The notes under the pieces: model-generated | The model's input: only the letters and a program-made list of their open reading frames with translations | Told to the model about the DNA's origin: nothing | Databases searched by the model: none | Made by a program: the position numbers and the translations under genes | In this document: piece after piece, positions 21,701-33,235 of the stretch | Numbering within the stretch: the first letter of the stretch is position 1 | Layout of the letters: each line of letters opens with the position of its first letter | Origin: Cylicocyclus nassatus | Lineage: Eukaryota; Nematoda; Chromadorea; Rhabditida; Strongylidae | Reading direction: 5' to 3' | DNA: 64,000 bases | NCBI GenBank assembly: GCA_958299035.1 | Contig: CATQJL010000316.1 | Coordinates: 44,947,585 to 45,011,584, forward strand

Positions 21701-24700
21701 TTGGTAAATAGATATATACAAGCTTTGCTACACGGTCACCATGATGAAGATTGCAAACTGCAATTTGAGACTTCCTTTAGTCAAGGATACGAGAATTTGA
21801 CATTTGCGAGCATAAGCCAGTTTTTGGGTACAGATCGCTCAAGTTTGTACTTATAGGTCAAATCGTTGCAGATATCAAGATCTTGTGAGTGCGTGCAATA
21901 TTCATGTTTTAAACACTAAACCCTAATCTTTCATTTTTGCTACGTGCTTCTCCAAAAAATTGGTGAAAAAATCTTGATTTTCCACTTTTCTGCACTTTTT
22001 CAAGAGAAGTCATCAAGAAATAATACCTGCTCAAGCAAAGTTGACCAAATGATTCTCTCCAATTTACTCTTTCCAATAATTCCATATACTCATGGAGGAA
22101 TCTGTTGGTAACAATTCTATAAACCGTCAAAAACGACCAAAATTGTTTGTTAGAGGGCCTCATAAATTAAAACTCTAAGTATTAGTGATTATAAATAGAA
22201 AAGTGACTGACCTGGCACTTGAGCATCGGTTTTAGCGAAAATTTGGAATGGCCCTTGGCGAGTGAAGATCTCGTGTAGGATTATACCGAATGCATAGACA
22301 TCCCCTTTCTGAGTGCCTGAATTGTTAAATGTACGCAACTCGCTCTTGTGTGCTTAATATGTTTTGACTGCATTTATCAACTTTCATAGGCTCCTTACCT
22401 TTGACGGAATGCTTCAGTTCACTCTCGCGTAACAACTCCGGCGCACACCAAAGATAACTCATCCACTAAATATCATCAATAATTGACAAGCTGTGCTCAG
22501 AAATCACCCTACCCTAGCTTCTTCGCTCTCCCACTGTCTTCCTTCACGAATCTCATGATGTCCGAAATCTGCAATTTGAAGAGCCCAACGCGAGGTTATC
22601 AAGCAGTTCGTCGATTTCAGATTCCCGTGCACCTTGAGCTCAGAGTCATGTATGTACACCATTCCCTAAACAGCCGCATCATGTAAGAAAAATCATGAAT
22701 AGAGAAAGAATTACAAACATTGATAAGATCTTCCACGAACGACGCGATGTACAAATGATCGAGTTTGAACTCGCGGTTTTGCAAGATGTCCATCAAAGAA
22801 CCCTTAGCACAGAATTCGCGAACAATGCATATCGAGTATGGACAAACGATGATACCTGAAAAACTCCCAATTTATCTCCCAAATCACTCTGTGAATTTAC
22901 AAAGCTTACCCATAAAGGTGTTGATGTTGGGATGAGTTAGTTGTCGCATAACTCTCATTTCTATCTTAGCCTGCCTAGTCAGTTCGCGAGGTTTCCGTGA
23001 GAAAGTCAATTCTAAATGAAATGAGAACTATTATAAAAGAAACTTTTGAAGGAGATGAATGAGATCTATCTATTTATAGCTAGAAAGTCCGGACCCTTCC
23101 CCCTAGTCTTTCAATTTAGAAAAAAAACGCAAATATTAGATCATTCCAAAAGTGATTTTGTAATGAACGTCACATGTGGTAGAACAGATATTCCTAAAAA
23201 ATCTTGGTAGCATTCGAGGCAGCACTTCATCCTCTTTTTACTGGTCATAAACCCAATGCAGCATGATCATTGGAAAATTACCAAGAGACACGATCCACGG
23301 TTTTATTGCTAATTTTCTAATGTAAGCAAACCCTTCGGGATGCAAAACAATTTTTTTTCTCCCCATTAAATTTTTTGCCTATAAAAACCTTCAAACTCCT
23401 TGCTCAGATAACCGCAGCAGATAAGAAAGGTATTAGATTGGCCCGAAAGTTCTTTCGCACCAAATTCAAAAATTCATAACTTCTGATTTTTCCAACCGAT
23501 TTGACTACTTTTACTTTTGTATGAAAGAGCAAGTCATGCGCTTTATAATGACATCTTAGCTTCTTGCTACTGATCATGTGTTGCATAGATAGGCAATAGA
23601 AAAAAATTGGTCAAAATTTGAATTTTCTGTGTAGGGTCATAAAAAATCGGCAACTTGCAACAAAAATCGGAGCAGTCGGTACTGTAGATTATTTCACCAG
23701 CTCTTTCTAACTGTACAAAGTTTGCATTGATTGAGCGTCTCTATGAAAAGCTACGATTTTCCAGCAAGCAATACAAAAGGGCGAATTGATTTATTTTGGC
23801 ATTTTTCAGGGAAATCATAACTTTTTATAGAGAGGAATCGGCGCAAACTTTGCACTGTTAGAAAGGTGAAAGAACCTATAATACTAACTGCTCCGATTTT
23901 TACTGCAAGTTTTAGATTTTTTATGGCCCTACATAGAAAATTCAAATTTTGACTAAATTTTTTCTACCGCTTCTGTCTATGCAGAGTATGCTCAAGAAAA
24001 AGCCCCCAAAGTACCACTATGAAGAGAATGAATTGCTCTTTCAGATAAAAATAAAAACATGCAAACCTGCTGGAAGAACCGGGAGATATGAATTTTCGAA
24101 TATGGTGCAAAAGACTTTCGGGTCAACCTAATATATTTGGAATCAGCGTTTTCAAGTTAATATGCGTCTCATGCAGAAAGGCCACTTCGACACCTTCCTT
24201 CCCTTGTGATTCGACTACAATGTCGTAGAACAGCAAAAGGGGGCAACTCGGAGTTGCTGTAGCTTTTCCTCTTCTTTCTAACTCATGTTTCTTTCTTCCC
24301 GATTCGTGGAGTCTTCGGAGATATTAATATAATTCATATTCATCTTTTCGAACGCCCGCGGGCTGGGCCCGAAAAAAATTTGATATTTTGAATCTGTAAA
24401 CTTTCATTTCTTTGCAAAATTAGTCCTAAATTAGATACCATTTTAGAAGTTTCAAATTTCGAAGAATTAATTGTGTTTGATGCGATTGTGACTGAAGTAA
24501 GTCTGCCAACATCCGACGGTTCCAGTAAAAAATCTTTCAAAAAATTATGGCGAGACATGAAAAAGTTGCGCTGTTTCCTCTAGAGTTTACTCTAACGACT
24601 CGTTACCTGGACTCCTTCGGAAGGGCTGATATAATAGTTTAGAAAAATTGTGAAAACTTGGAAATTCCAAAAAGCACGGGTCGCAGATTTTAGTGACTTT

Positions 24701-27700
24701 CTCGTATCTCATTGGATGACTGCAATGGTTTTGTGACCTCTAGAGATAGGATGAATTGCTGTAATCAATGCTATTGAGACTTAAAGATTCTTGTTTTACG
24801 AAATGTGGCGTTTATTTGCAAAAAGTGAAATTACGGAACGACCTAATAGATAACCAACATACCTTTCAGCGCAACAAGAGTCCCCTTGTAATAGGCGACA
24901 CCTCTTAGCCCAGAGCCTTTCTTCTCGCCATCTTGTCCAGTGTACCAAGCGTGCTCGCCCATCTGAATACAACACTTAAGGAAGGATACCAGTAACTGTG
25001 GTTATTTGAGATCAAAAGTAAACCGCTTGCAGGCCTTGGAATGCTGATGTCAGAATTGTTTTCCATATCTGCCATTTAATATGACAAAGTTATGAACATT
25101 TTTCACTGCGCCCGCATAGCACTATAAGCACTAGTGACAATTTGGGAAATTTCGTCAGGGGGTTGGTCGAGAAGTTCTCGAATGAAGGTGTGTGGCATTC
25201 ACGATCTCCGAAGGAATTTTTGGGAAGCTACCAACTTTTCAATGGGCCGATAACCCCAAATATCTGAAAAAGAAGACTTGGCGTCACTACGCCCCAAATA
25301 TTGTTTACAAGGTTAGTGAAAATTTTTGAAAGTTTCAAATCAACTAATCGCAAGTATTTGTTGTGAATAATTTGTATTATACTTAGACAGAGTGAGTCTA
25401 TCCTGAAGAAGCATTCAGAGCAAACGCAAAACTGTGGCGGCAAAAGGAATGAAGCAAAACACATCACCGAACCTAGACCACTGGCTGAAAAGGTGGGAGA
25501 GAACTTGAGCATTGTAATTCTTTAGTGCTAAGCAGGTCCTATGGAGCAAATTGCCCTTAACTTTGTCAGGGTACCATTTCGTAGATGTGCTTTGCAATTC
25601 GTTTTCTGCAGTATTTGAAGTAGCGCAGGCTCCCACATGTATCTGATTTGTAGAGCAAGAGATCCGCAGCTTTATAAAGAAATATCGCAAAAACTTCAAT
25701 AAAATGGCTCTTACATCATTTCCATCAGAGAAAAGTGATGTTGTAGAAGTGTTCCCTTGCATGAGACCCTGGATTTCACGAACATCAATCTTCCATATCA
25801 TGGCTAATTCTTTTTCGAACTTGCGGCTCCTTAACAAATGATATCAAACTGTTATGCCATTAGAAGTGATTCGCACCTATAGACGAATCCTGCTGAGATT
25901 GCTCCACCGATAAGAATAATAAAGAACAGCACAAACGATACCAAAGAGATGTATCCTGAATTAGGGCCGTCAGCATGCTATAAATATTTACAAAAATGTT
26001 CGCACCTCCATAATCGCGGCACAACTCCCCATGGAAACCACAATCTGGTTGATCTCTTGTAGGACCATCTATCCACATGATCGGTTTATTGAAGCTAAAC
26101 AAAAAAGGGGATTTCTCACCAATGATGATACGACAATTTAGTACTTACAGAAGCTTTGGCATGTTGTTAGTTCCTTCTCCACCATCAACAAACATTGCTG
26201 TGATGTCTAAGGCGTGATCAAGCGGATAATAATTGCCATCGTGTTTATTTCGCACAGGTTCCACCTGAAAAAAAGGTAAATGAAAGGATACTGCTCAAAT
26301 GTAAATTTCAAACGTAGGTCTAGTAAAATCTTTGAGGAAAGTAAAATACAGGGTGTCCCAAAAAATGGGCCTACCGTTCGATTGTTAATAACCCTCTTGG
26401 GATGAAGTTTTTTTTAGAGGAGCTCTAAGGAGTATTTTAAAGATGGCTTCAACTTAGATTTGCAGTAGAGAACAAATCACCCATCTCTCATCATTATTGT
26501 AAGATTACGATAGAAACTTTAAAGAGGGTTTCGAGCCATGAAAGGCCATACTTTGCCTCAGAAAGGAAACAAGACAAACTGGGCTAGTTAGAATTGCTGG
26601 TTCTACATGTGAATTTGGCAACTTATCATGATGCTTCATTGAAAACATAAGAGAGGTAAGCAGTAGCAGCCGTTTTTCTAATGCTCCCAAAAAGTACTAC
26701 ATAGTGCTGCTATCTAAAAAAAAATTTTTTTTTGGCAGTCACATTTGGCATGCATCAATTTCGCGTAGATTTACAGAAACAAAGAATTCGTGAAAAGCGT
26801 CAATCTGCAACAAAAAATTCCCCTTTACCGCATTTCCATCACGAAAACATCTCAAAACACAATTGACACTTATTGCTTACTTGGAGCACTGTGACGTTCT
26901 CCGAAAGTCGAGACGTTTTTGTTGGAAAAGCGCAGTAGTAAGGAGAACTTCCCCGCCAAATGACATTTTCACGTATTGTTTGTTTCTGCGTTTCCACGAG
27001 AGATTATACTTGGAGCTACATAGCTAGCTGCATTCTGGTATTTACAACCAACAAAATCAGATCTGGTCTGCAGTTCTTAGATGCTCGGTACTCATTTTAG
27101 CCAGAGAAAATTATTTAGATGAATATCGTAGACAGGAAATCTTTCCCTATATTTTGAGAATAAACGCATGGATATAGGTTTGTGGTTTGAAAAAGTGATT
27201 CTTTTGAATTAAAGAACTGAGGCAGCATTTTCTGCCACTCCCAATCAAAAGGAAGATGACAAGCTAGGATTTTTCCGAATAGCTCAATTTTAGCAGCTCA
27301 TTCATGATTATAGCGTCCCAGCCACATCATTACATCAAATTGTCGTTTTCGTTAGCTTTAGCACATCAAAGGTAAAGGCTACATGAAAGTGTCATTGTCA
27401 TCATTTGATTTGAGTACAGTATACAAGCCATCGCTATGGGTGAAACAAAACACATGTAAAACAAAATTGAAAGAGAGAAGGGTTTACCGCTTGCCACGAG
27501 AGTAAGGTGTAATTCCCCTTGGCATCACCATGCTCGTTAATACGCATATCGAATCCCTGCATGCCTGAACATAATCGACAATAGAACTGCGAAAATAGCA
27601 CCGTAGTGACACTTACTAGAATACTTTCTGTTCAGGATCTTCTTTATTATCGCCGTTCCATCTCGAGTAGGGTCATAGCCGTGTGCTTGCCGCTCATAGG

Positions 27701-30700
27701 TCTCCTCAATAAGTTCATGCAGAGCTCTAGCATACAAGTACACAGCGTCGTAGAGATAGCAAGCAAACCGGTTGACCTAAATATCAAGATAATTCCTAAA
27801 ATCATGCTGATAAAATGAGAAAGCATACCTTTATCGACCAGGTATGTTCATGTTTGGTGATTCCGAAGTTCGACAGATCCTTCACCGCTTGTTCCCAGAA
27901 TTTCTTGAACCTGATAGAGTATAAGTCTTGTAGTCACGCGGTATAAAAACTTTTATCAGCGTTAGGCAACTTAGTAAAGTGAGTAGACGATAAATATATT
28001 GCCCTTGCGCGCCGAGAGTGGGTGGCAAAATTTGCACGTGAACAAACAGCTGCGCCCAAAATGCCGGATTTTCGCACGCGCAAAATGGCGACATTTCAAG
28101 TGTAGCTATTTTTTGACGCGCACATTCTATCGCCCAATCTTTGTAACGCAACGGCACTATATCTACCGTCATATCTACTTCGACTCCACTTGTTCGAAAG
28201 TTTTGCCTATTCACCTGTCCGAATTCAGCTCAACTGGCGTTGGAATGATAGCCAGTGCCGCCCGTGAGTATCCTATGATACGGTGGTCGGAGGAATTCGT
28301 GACATCCCAAGAAGATTGCAAGTCGATCATGGTGTCTGAAAAGACTTTCTTAAAAAATGAAATAATGTTGGAATTAAGAAAAGCAAATTAGTTTCTCTCA
28401 AAGTCTTAAATCTCAGAAAATCTGGATTTTTTTGTAAAACTGCCCACAGTTTCACATTTCTTGGGATTTAGAAGGTACAAACATTGGGATCAAAAGTCGT
28501 CCTAGATACCTATGCTCTCGAAGAATATTGTCTGAAAATTGAGTTTCTACCTTTGGACATTTTGGTATTGTAAATGTGTTCTTTCTAAGGTCAGCGTTTT
28601 TCAGAAAATTTTTCTTCAGAATTGAACTAATGAAACACAAACGAACTTCTAAAAAAATGATTATTCATTGCATGGTAGACATTGAGCCAGTTATAATCGG
28701 CATCCAAATATATGAGAAGATATTGCTGTGAATCGGTCAAACCCAGCTTCCCCATCGACATCAGAATCTTTCGAAACAGTCGTACATTTCCGAATGTAAC
28801 GTACACTGAAAATCTCTTCGAAGAAAAAACTTTCCAAAAGCAGTTCTTTGCACTCACATCTCGTCATATCCTTTGTCTGTTCGATAACGCTATCGATAAG
28901 TTTTTCCGACTGCACTTCACTGAACCGGACTACCTTCGACACATTTTGCACCGAATATCGTGTTTCATCCGCTTCCATATGAATGTTCTCCGAATCAATT
29001 GCTTGCTAAATACGTTAAATGATAGAAGAGAAATTACAATAATATCTCTACACCAGTTTATTTTCTCCATAGAAGCAAAAGTATCGGTGCTTCCGAAAAA
29101 ATAACAAAGTAAAAGGTACTGAAGATTTGCTAACCCGAAGTGCCAGATACAGCTCCTCGTGTGCAGGATGTTCTTCATATATGATCGCAAACTTCTTCCA
29201 GTTATGCTCTCGGCAAAGTGCAATGAAGGCTTTCACGATATCGGTCTCAGCCGGGACTGTCCGAGCAAATGTGTTGTACCTTAAACGTGAGATTGTTGAC
29301 CACGGGTTGTTTGAAAGCCTTCATAATGATGACATTGAAGTGTGAGCTGCAGCAATGAAATAGACTGAAAGCTTACTTTTTTGTGTTAAATAAAAAACTG
29401 AGTCATCGCTACGCAAAGCTTATCAATATGTAAGGTATCCCCATAAAACATCATGAAAAGCCACTGCCATATCGTACTGCAGCAACTATACCCGAATCGC
29501 ACTTTATTAGGACTTATGTACAAGTCCTGTTACATTTGACAGCATGTATTTTCATAACTTGCTCAAAAGATCTTCCCGATTCTCGATTCAACCAGAGAAT
29601 TGCAGCTTTGCCCAATTATACGTGATGCAATGGATGTTCGAAATTTTTAAAACCATTTTTGGCAAATTTCCAACTTGCCTTGGTAAAGGGCTTGAAATTT
29701 TGAACCATCTTTGTAATTGTATCGATCAAAAAAATAGGAAAATTTTTCCGTTTGAAAAAATTCAAATAGATGAAAAAGAGGCTAAGTGTATTGAAAAGTA
29801 TATGGATTGAATCCCCTTGCATTTACCTTGTTTCAAATCCTTAAAGTAAAAAATGACACCAGTGGATAATTCCATGCCCCTTACTGATCGTTACTATGTT
29901 AAATTTGAGATTTTTCCGAAAATTTGAAGTTTTCTAGGCGAATGCGAAGAAGATGTGACAAAACCTACATTAAAACCTGGTACTTCCTGTAAGTAAGCCA
30001 TCTTTAGGCTCTCAAACTCGGCTGAAACTAATGGTCGGCAGATGCAAATCTCATTTTTGGCAGCAGCACAATGGGGAAACAAAGGGCGGATGCACTTTTT
30101 GTATTCTAGTGCACGGCATGCTATCGCTATTCTAAAGAGGCTCAGCACGAATGTGCACTTTTATTGCAGCTATACGATAGACTTGCATATGTTAGCCTGA
30201 AACATTTGAGAGCACAACCAAATAGTCAATCCGTAGTCTCAGCATGAGTGGAATGCTATCATGCCATAAAAAATAAATGCGAAGTGAATATAAAGACACT
30301 CCAATTTCGGTCTTAGCAACCAGTGTTTGCGAAAATGAAACACTCATTTCATTACAGATAAAAGGTCTGACTTTTCAAGGATGGTTGAGCTCGAAAAACT
30401 GATTTGTATACTATTTATTCAAAACAAGTTTTGGTCAACGTAACATAGAAATTAACGCAATGGACGTTCTTGTCTTCGCTGCCAGATGATACGCTTAAGA
30501 TTAGAGATGAGTGAACTATAAGAATGGATGCTATAGCCTTCACATACAAGTTGTCCCACAAAAATGCGCACACTGTTTGGTCGTTAATATCTCCTGCTTC
30601 AAGTCTTTCGCCGATCTCTAGCTCCATTCTGTAGAGCTGGATCCAACTTAAATTTACAGTATGGAGCGAATCATCGATCTCTTCGTTGCTTTAGGATTAC

Positions 30701-33196
30701 GGTAGGAGCCTCCAGCATACAGAATCATAGTGAAATAGGAGTCTGACAAAATTTTTACAAAAAATCTGCAGAACTATATACTAGGATCCACATGCTGATT
30801 TCACTACAGCACGTTTTAGATTTTTTAGACTTTTTCACGGTGTAATCACATTTTCGGCGAACATGAGAAAAGCATTTGTTATGGATGAACTGGAGTAACT
30901 TAGGAAAGAATTATAACAGTAAAGTGCAAATTTTATATCTGAAATCAGCGGTTGCGATTAGCCTAGTATAAAACTTTTTGGCTTGATTGGATTTTTTTCT
31001 GAGGTGGCTCGCAATGGCCTAAAATTCTCATCGAAGTTCCTACTGTGATCCTACATTAATAAAAAGCGATCGGTAATTGGCTCCACTGTAAATCTAAGTT
31101 GAATCTTGGTCTACAGAAAGGTACCTAAAGATCGGCGAAAGCCATATTGCAAAAGAATTATTAAGGATAAAGCAATGTGCATTTTGGGGACACCCTGTAT
31201 ATTACGAGAACACTTTTTCGAAACAAAAGTTAACAGATAGTGCACCGTCAGTGCCATCTCTTACATGAGCTTGATGCTAGATAATTACCATTTACTGCAT
31301 TATCAAACTCCTCAACAACAAAAAAGAGATACCCAGGTAAACCTCTTGCTAATAAGCAAGTATTATACTTACTTCTTTTTATCAGAAACAGTCTGATCTT
31401 TGCATTTGTAGCTGATTATTGGCAAGTTTTGCGCGGCTGCCATAGTAGCTTCAGTTCGACAGTTCATCTCAGGTCCAATAAAAACACGTGCTCCCATTTT
31501 CCAGTGGTCCATGAAGTACTGTGTGCCTAAAATATGCCATTTGAACTGAAAAAAGCAAATTTTTGAATAAATTCTAACTTTGTTTTTCTTTGCCACATGT
31601 ATTGTCAAATATGTAGGATAAGTGATGATTGGGTAGAAGATTTGGATCCGCATTTATTTCATTCACAGCCACATGTAAAGCTCCAGAAATCATCGACCCT
31701 ACAATCAAATGCCGTAATGAACAAACATTCAGTAGAAAATGCAGGACTGACCGTCAAAATCAGTGCTAAAACAATTGAACATATTGTAAATCTGTTTGAT
31801 GCGTTCATCATGAAAAGGTGAAGAAGAGGATGAAGAGTCGGAGCCTCTCGTCTGAAATCGGAACATTTTTAAAGTGCAAGCAAGTGCTGCAAGAAATTTA
31901 CCCTTGCAATACTAATGGCTTTCATAAGTTCTTCAGGTTGCTCGTCCAGCCTTGATACAGCGGCTAGGTAGCTAATTAGAATTTCGTTGTCCCTAGTAGA
32001 GTTCGGATCGAGAAGCTAAACATTACGAATGAGGTCATTACGGTTTTTGTATTTTCACCGTATTCAGCCACGATTTTTATCTTTCGAGAAAGACGGGATT
32101 GTTTTTTTTTTGGAAAAGCGTTTAGTTTTGATGGCCAATACAACATCAACCAAAGCCTTCAATCATTAAACGAGCAGGATTTGCACATATTGCATCGCAT
32201 CTCCCTTCCCCCTCTCCACCCAAAATGAGATTGATATTTGTTCATGAAAATATAGAAATTCGAACTTGCAATCAGGGGCTGACAATGTTCCCAGTATAAA
32301 TAGATTTGTGATATCGTTAATTCCAATATACTACGTCAAAACGTAACCTCTACTACAATTTTGATGTTCCTCTGTAGCACTGAAGATTTTGGCAAAGTGT
32401 CATATTCAGAACCTATGAAAAGGGACAAAAGGCTAATCAGTTTCATCATTTTCCTTCAGACATGAGTTACTCCGATATAAACCAGCTTCCACTTCAACCT
32501 CCATTTTCTGCTTGTCTTCAATAAATTTCTCATTCTTCTTTTCAAATTTTTAGACTAGTTACAAATTCTCGACAGCATCACCAGGGCTTATGAACAAGTT
32601 CGAAAACTTATGCTATTCACTAAAGCAAGTTATTTGCCATAAGAAACCTGCGAAATTTCGAAGAAATTTCAGAAACTGATTTTCATGTGTAGTAAGTGTC
32701 TATCGAAAGTCTACGGCAACCCATATAAAGACGTAGAATGTTTTCAATAGATTATAATCCGATTTTCCTCTATGTGTAATGAAACCGATAACCGAATTAT
32801 TATTTCCCTTTCAAAGATGATAAAGAAGTCAACGGTATTATCTTCTGTTCTGATGACGTTTTCGACGCTGATGAAATAAATGCATTACCGCATGAAATCA
32901 TTGCACTAACACAAAAAGCTTCGTCAATATGAATATTACTTTTTAAGATTCATTATGCGGTGTAATGGGACTATACGTCAAAAACCTTAGATTTAAAATC
33001 CCTCTTGAAGTCGAAATTTGAAAGTGAAATTTTTTGTTTTCTCAACAGCGCTGTTTCTTTTGCAATTCAACGAAAATCAAAGACTTACCGCACCAACGCT
33101 CGGAGGAGGTTCATGTCCGTCAAACGGTTGACATCTTAGCAACCGGAGCAGTAACAATATAATTAAAGTGGGGTCAAGAAGAAACCCGTCACGCAT
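15506..33196 (-). CDS. receptor-type guanylate cyclase (34 exons)
   Basis: Single-pass membrane receptor that would convert GTP to cGMP at the plasma membrane. Joining 34 minus-strand exons gives 4080 nt and 1359 residues with all junctions in phase. The order is signal peptide (1 to about 24), ANF-receptor-like ectodomain (to 497), membrane segment (498-523), kinase-homology domain (about 550-847), coiled coil (848-888), cyclase (889 to about 1090) and tail (to 1359). The ectodomain motif FIGPEMNC...ISYKCKD...[15 protein letters not shown] recalls the invertebrate Gyc76C type, but I cannot assign an orthologue by eye. All cyclase catalytic residues are present. Splice sites are GT-AG, mostly TTTCAG or TTTAG acceptors; donors GTTCGT (28646-28641) and GTCAGC (17727-17722) and acceptors ending in AAG are weaker. 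A splice donor GTGGGT just before the stop leaves open an alternative 3' end. Confidence 0.92.
18793..20445 (-). CDS. guanylate cyclase catalytic domain (exons 23-28)
   Basis: Exons 20445-20322, 20276-20208, 20140-20059, 19183-19048, 18989-18931 and 18884-18793 encode the class III cyclase core, residues 889-1076. Metal-binding Asp915 is in YFSDIVGFT and Asp959 in [13 protein letters not shown]. Glu955 and Cys1028 ([15 protein letters not shown]) are the pair that selects guanine over adenine in this family. Asn1035 and Arg1039 are the transition-state residues. The region [15 protein letters not shown] is also intact. All this predicts an active homodimeric guanylate cyclase. Confidence 0.93.
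19214..20044. mobile_element. MITE in intron 25, GGCACCGTCCACCC end
   Basis: The left end GGCACCGTCCACCC (19216-19229) and the diverged right end GGATGGACGTGCC (about 20030-20042) are inverted. TGATGGCGGGGC and GCCCCGCTATCA follow inside. It fills most of the intron between cyclase exons 26 and 25. The ends match the elements at 39000, 41143 and 42968. The interior is longer and more decayed than in those copies. Confidence 0.55.
20446..20849. other. intron 22 with G-run
   Basis: Intron between the coiled-coil and cyclase exons. It contains a run of 15 G (about 20521-20535) on the plus strand, which is C-rich in the transcript. No inverted-repeat element was recognised. Confidence 0.5.
20850..20974 (-). 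CDS. guanylate cyclase dimerisation coiled coil (exon 22)
   Basis: Encodes residues 848-888, [20 protein letters not shown], then [21 protein letters not shown]. This is the conserved linker between kinase-homology and cyclase domains that holds the receptor dimer. The start was chosen at acceptor GCAG before GACCATATG because it restores the family sequence KRNIMDHMM after exon 21; a nearer AG would give a much shorter intron. Confidence 0.9.
21034..25829 (-). CDS. guanylate cyclase kinase-homology domain (exons 14-21)
   Basis: Exons 25829-25715, 24962-24863, 23011-22910, 22855-22719, 22665-22513, 22465-22399, 22316-22212 and 21224-21034 encode residues 524-847. The domain binds ATP but is not a working kinase in this family. 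The ATP-site Lys is kept in GTLVALK. The catalytic loop reads HGNLKSTNC (about 688-696) without the catalytic Asp of HRD, and IADFG (Asp708) is kept. The C-lobe shows WCAPELL and [20 protein letters not shown]. It follows the membrane segment and precedes the coiled coil, as in all receptor guanylate cyclases. Confidence 0.92.
21489..21685. repeat. intronic hairpin, CTCAGACAATC ends
   Basis: CTCAGACAATCCGCAAAATA and its complement TATTTTGCGGATTGTCTGAG enclose further pairing arms (AAAACTGAACTTCTAA / TTAGAAGTTCAGTTTT and GGACACTCCTATTG / CAATAGGAGCGTCC). It lies in the intron between exons 21 and 20 of the cyclase gene. It is a second copy, with a different centre, of the element at 3155-3475. 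Confidence 0.8.
23385..24206. mobile_element. partial PIF/Harbinger-type MITE in intron 15
   Basis: The right arm of the CAAGGGAAGG family is recognisable in two pieces. AAAACCTTCAAACTCCTTGC lies near 23385, and the end CACCTTCCTTCCCTTG, followed by TGA, reaches 24206. The pieces are separated by a mariner-type element (23431-24133). The left arm was not found. Confidence 0.55.
23431..24133. mobile_element. mariner-type MITE in intron 15
   Basis: The left end TTAGATTGGCCCGAAAGTTC and right end GACTTTCGGGTCAACCTAA are inverted, with TA at both junctions. This is the mariner-type pattern TTAGGTTGNCCCGAAAGT. Inverted subterminal sequences continue for over 100 bp. It has no transposase frame. 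It is inserted in an older PIF/Harbinger-type arm, itself in the cyclase intron between exons 16 and 15. Confidence 0.75.
24976..25125. repeat. weak partial match to the PIF/Harbinger-type family
   Basis: AAGGAAGGATACCAG and GGCCTTGGAATGCTGATGTC resemble the left arm of the CAAGGGAAGG elements. The matching right arm is missing. It lies in the intron between exons 15 and 14. Confidence 0.3.
25877..25955 (-). CDS. guanylate cyclase membrane segment (exon 13)
   Basis: Encodes residues 498-523 with the uninterrupted hydrophobic stretch [20 protein letters not shown], followed by Arg and the basic juxtamembrane RSRKFEKEL from exon 14. This is the only predicted membrane span apart from the signal peptide. 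Confidence 0.92.
26006..32015 (-). CDS. guanylate cyclase ectodomain (exons 2-12)
   Basis: Exons 32015-31902, 31545-31373, 29279-29135, 29005-28858, 28805-28647, 28335-28215, 27910-27829, 27776-27617, 27564-27488, 26264-26149 and 26094-26006 encode residues 37-497. The fold is the periplasmic-binding-protein type called ANF receptor. Landmarks are [54 protein letters not shown], a block [28 protein letters not shown], and [16 protein letters not shown] before the membrane. Cys residues typical of disulphides are present. Intron 3 (29280-31372) and intron 10 (26265-27487) hold transposon copies. Confidence 0.9.
26349..26700. mobile_element. MITE, TACAGGGTGTCC ends, truncated copy B
   Basis: Starts ACAGGGTGTCCCAAAAAATG and continues through the arm sequence shared with the other copies. 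It then runs into interior sequence corresponding to the right half of copy A in reverse. It stops near 26700 without the second terminus. It lies in the intron between exons 11 and 10 of the cyclase gene. Confidence 0.7.
30546..31201. mobile_element. MITE, TACAGGGTGTCC ends, copy C
   Basis: About 656 bp. The left end is decayed (TTGTCCCACAAAAATGCG) and the right end is intact (GGGGACACCCTGTATA region). The long inverted arms share ATTTACAGTATGGAGCGAAT and its complement with copies A and D. It lies in the 2.1-kb intron between exons 4 and 3. Confidence 0.75.
33089..33196 (-). CDS. guanylate cyclase start and signal peptide (exon 1)
   Basis: Residues 1-36. [20 protein letters not shown] is a good secretory signal, with a short charged start and a Leu-rich core, followed by RCQPFDG where cleavage is likely. 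The start was chosen because it gives the signal peptide, keeps phase with exon 2 ([20 protein letters not shown]), and is followed by a consensus donor GTAAGT (33088-33083). Confidence 0.8.
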
Positions 33197-33235
33197 GGTT
33201 AAGTTGATTTACATGCAAGCATTGCATCAATTCTG
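33197..33235 (-). promoter_or_regulatory. 5' UTR with possible trans-splice acceptor
   Basis: On the minus strand CTGTTTCAG ends at 33233, 36 nt before the start codon. It is a strong nematode acceptor for either spliced-leader addition or a 5' UTR intron. The 36-nt leader has three short upstream ATGs, one an immediate ATGTAA. No TATA box or other promoter element is convincing. Confidence 0.45.

Noticed and set aside
28215..28335. plus-strand frame over 27999-28391
   Set aside because: Shadow of cyclase exon 7, which on the minus strand reads [18 protein letters not shown] and joins its neighbours in phase.
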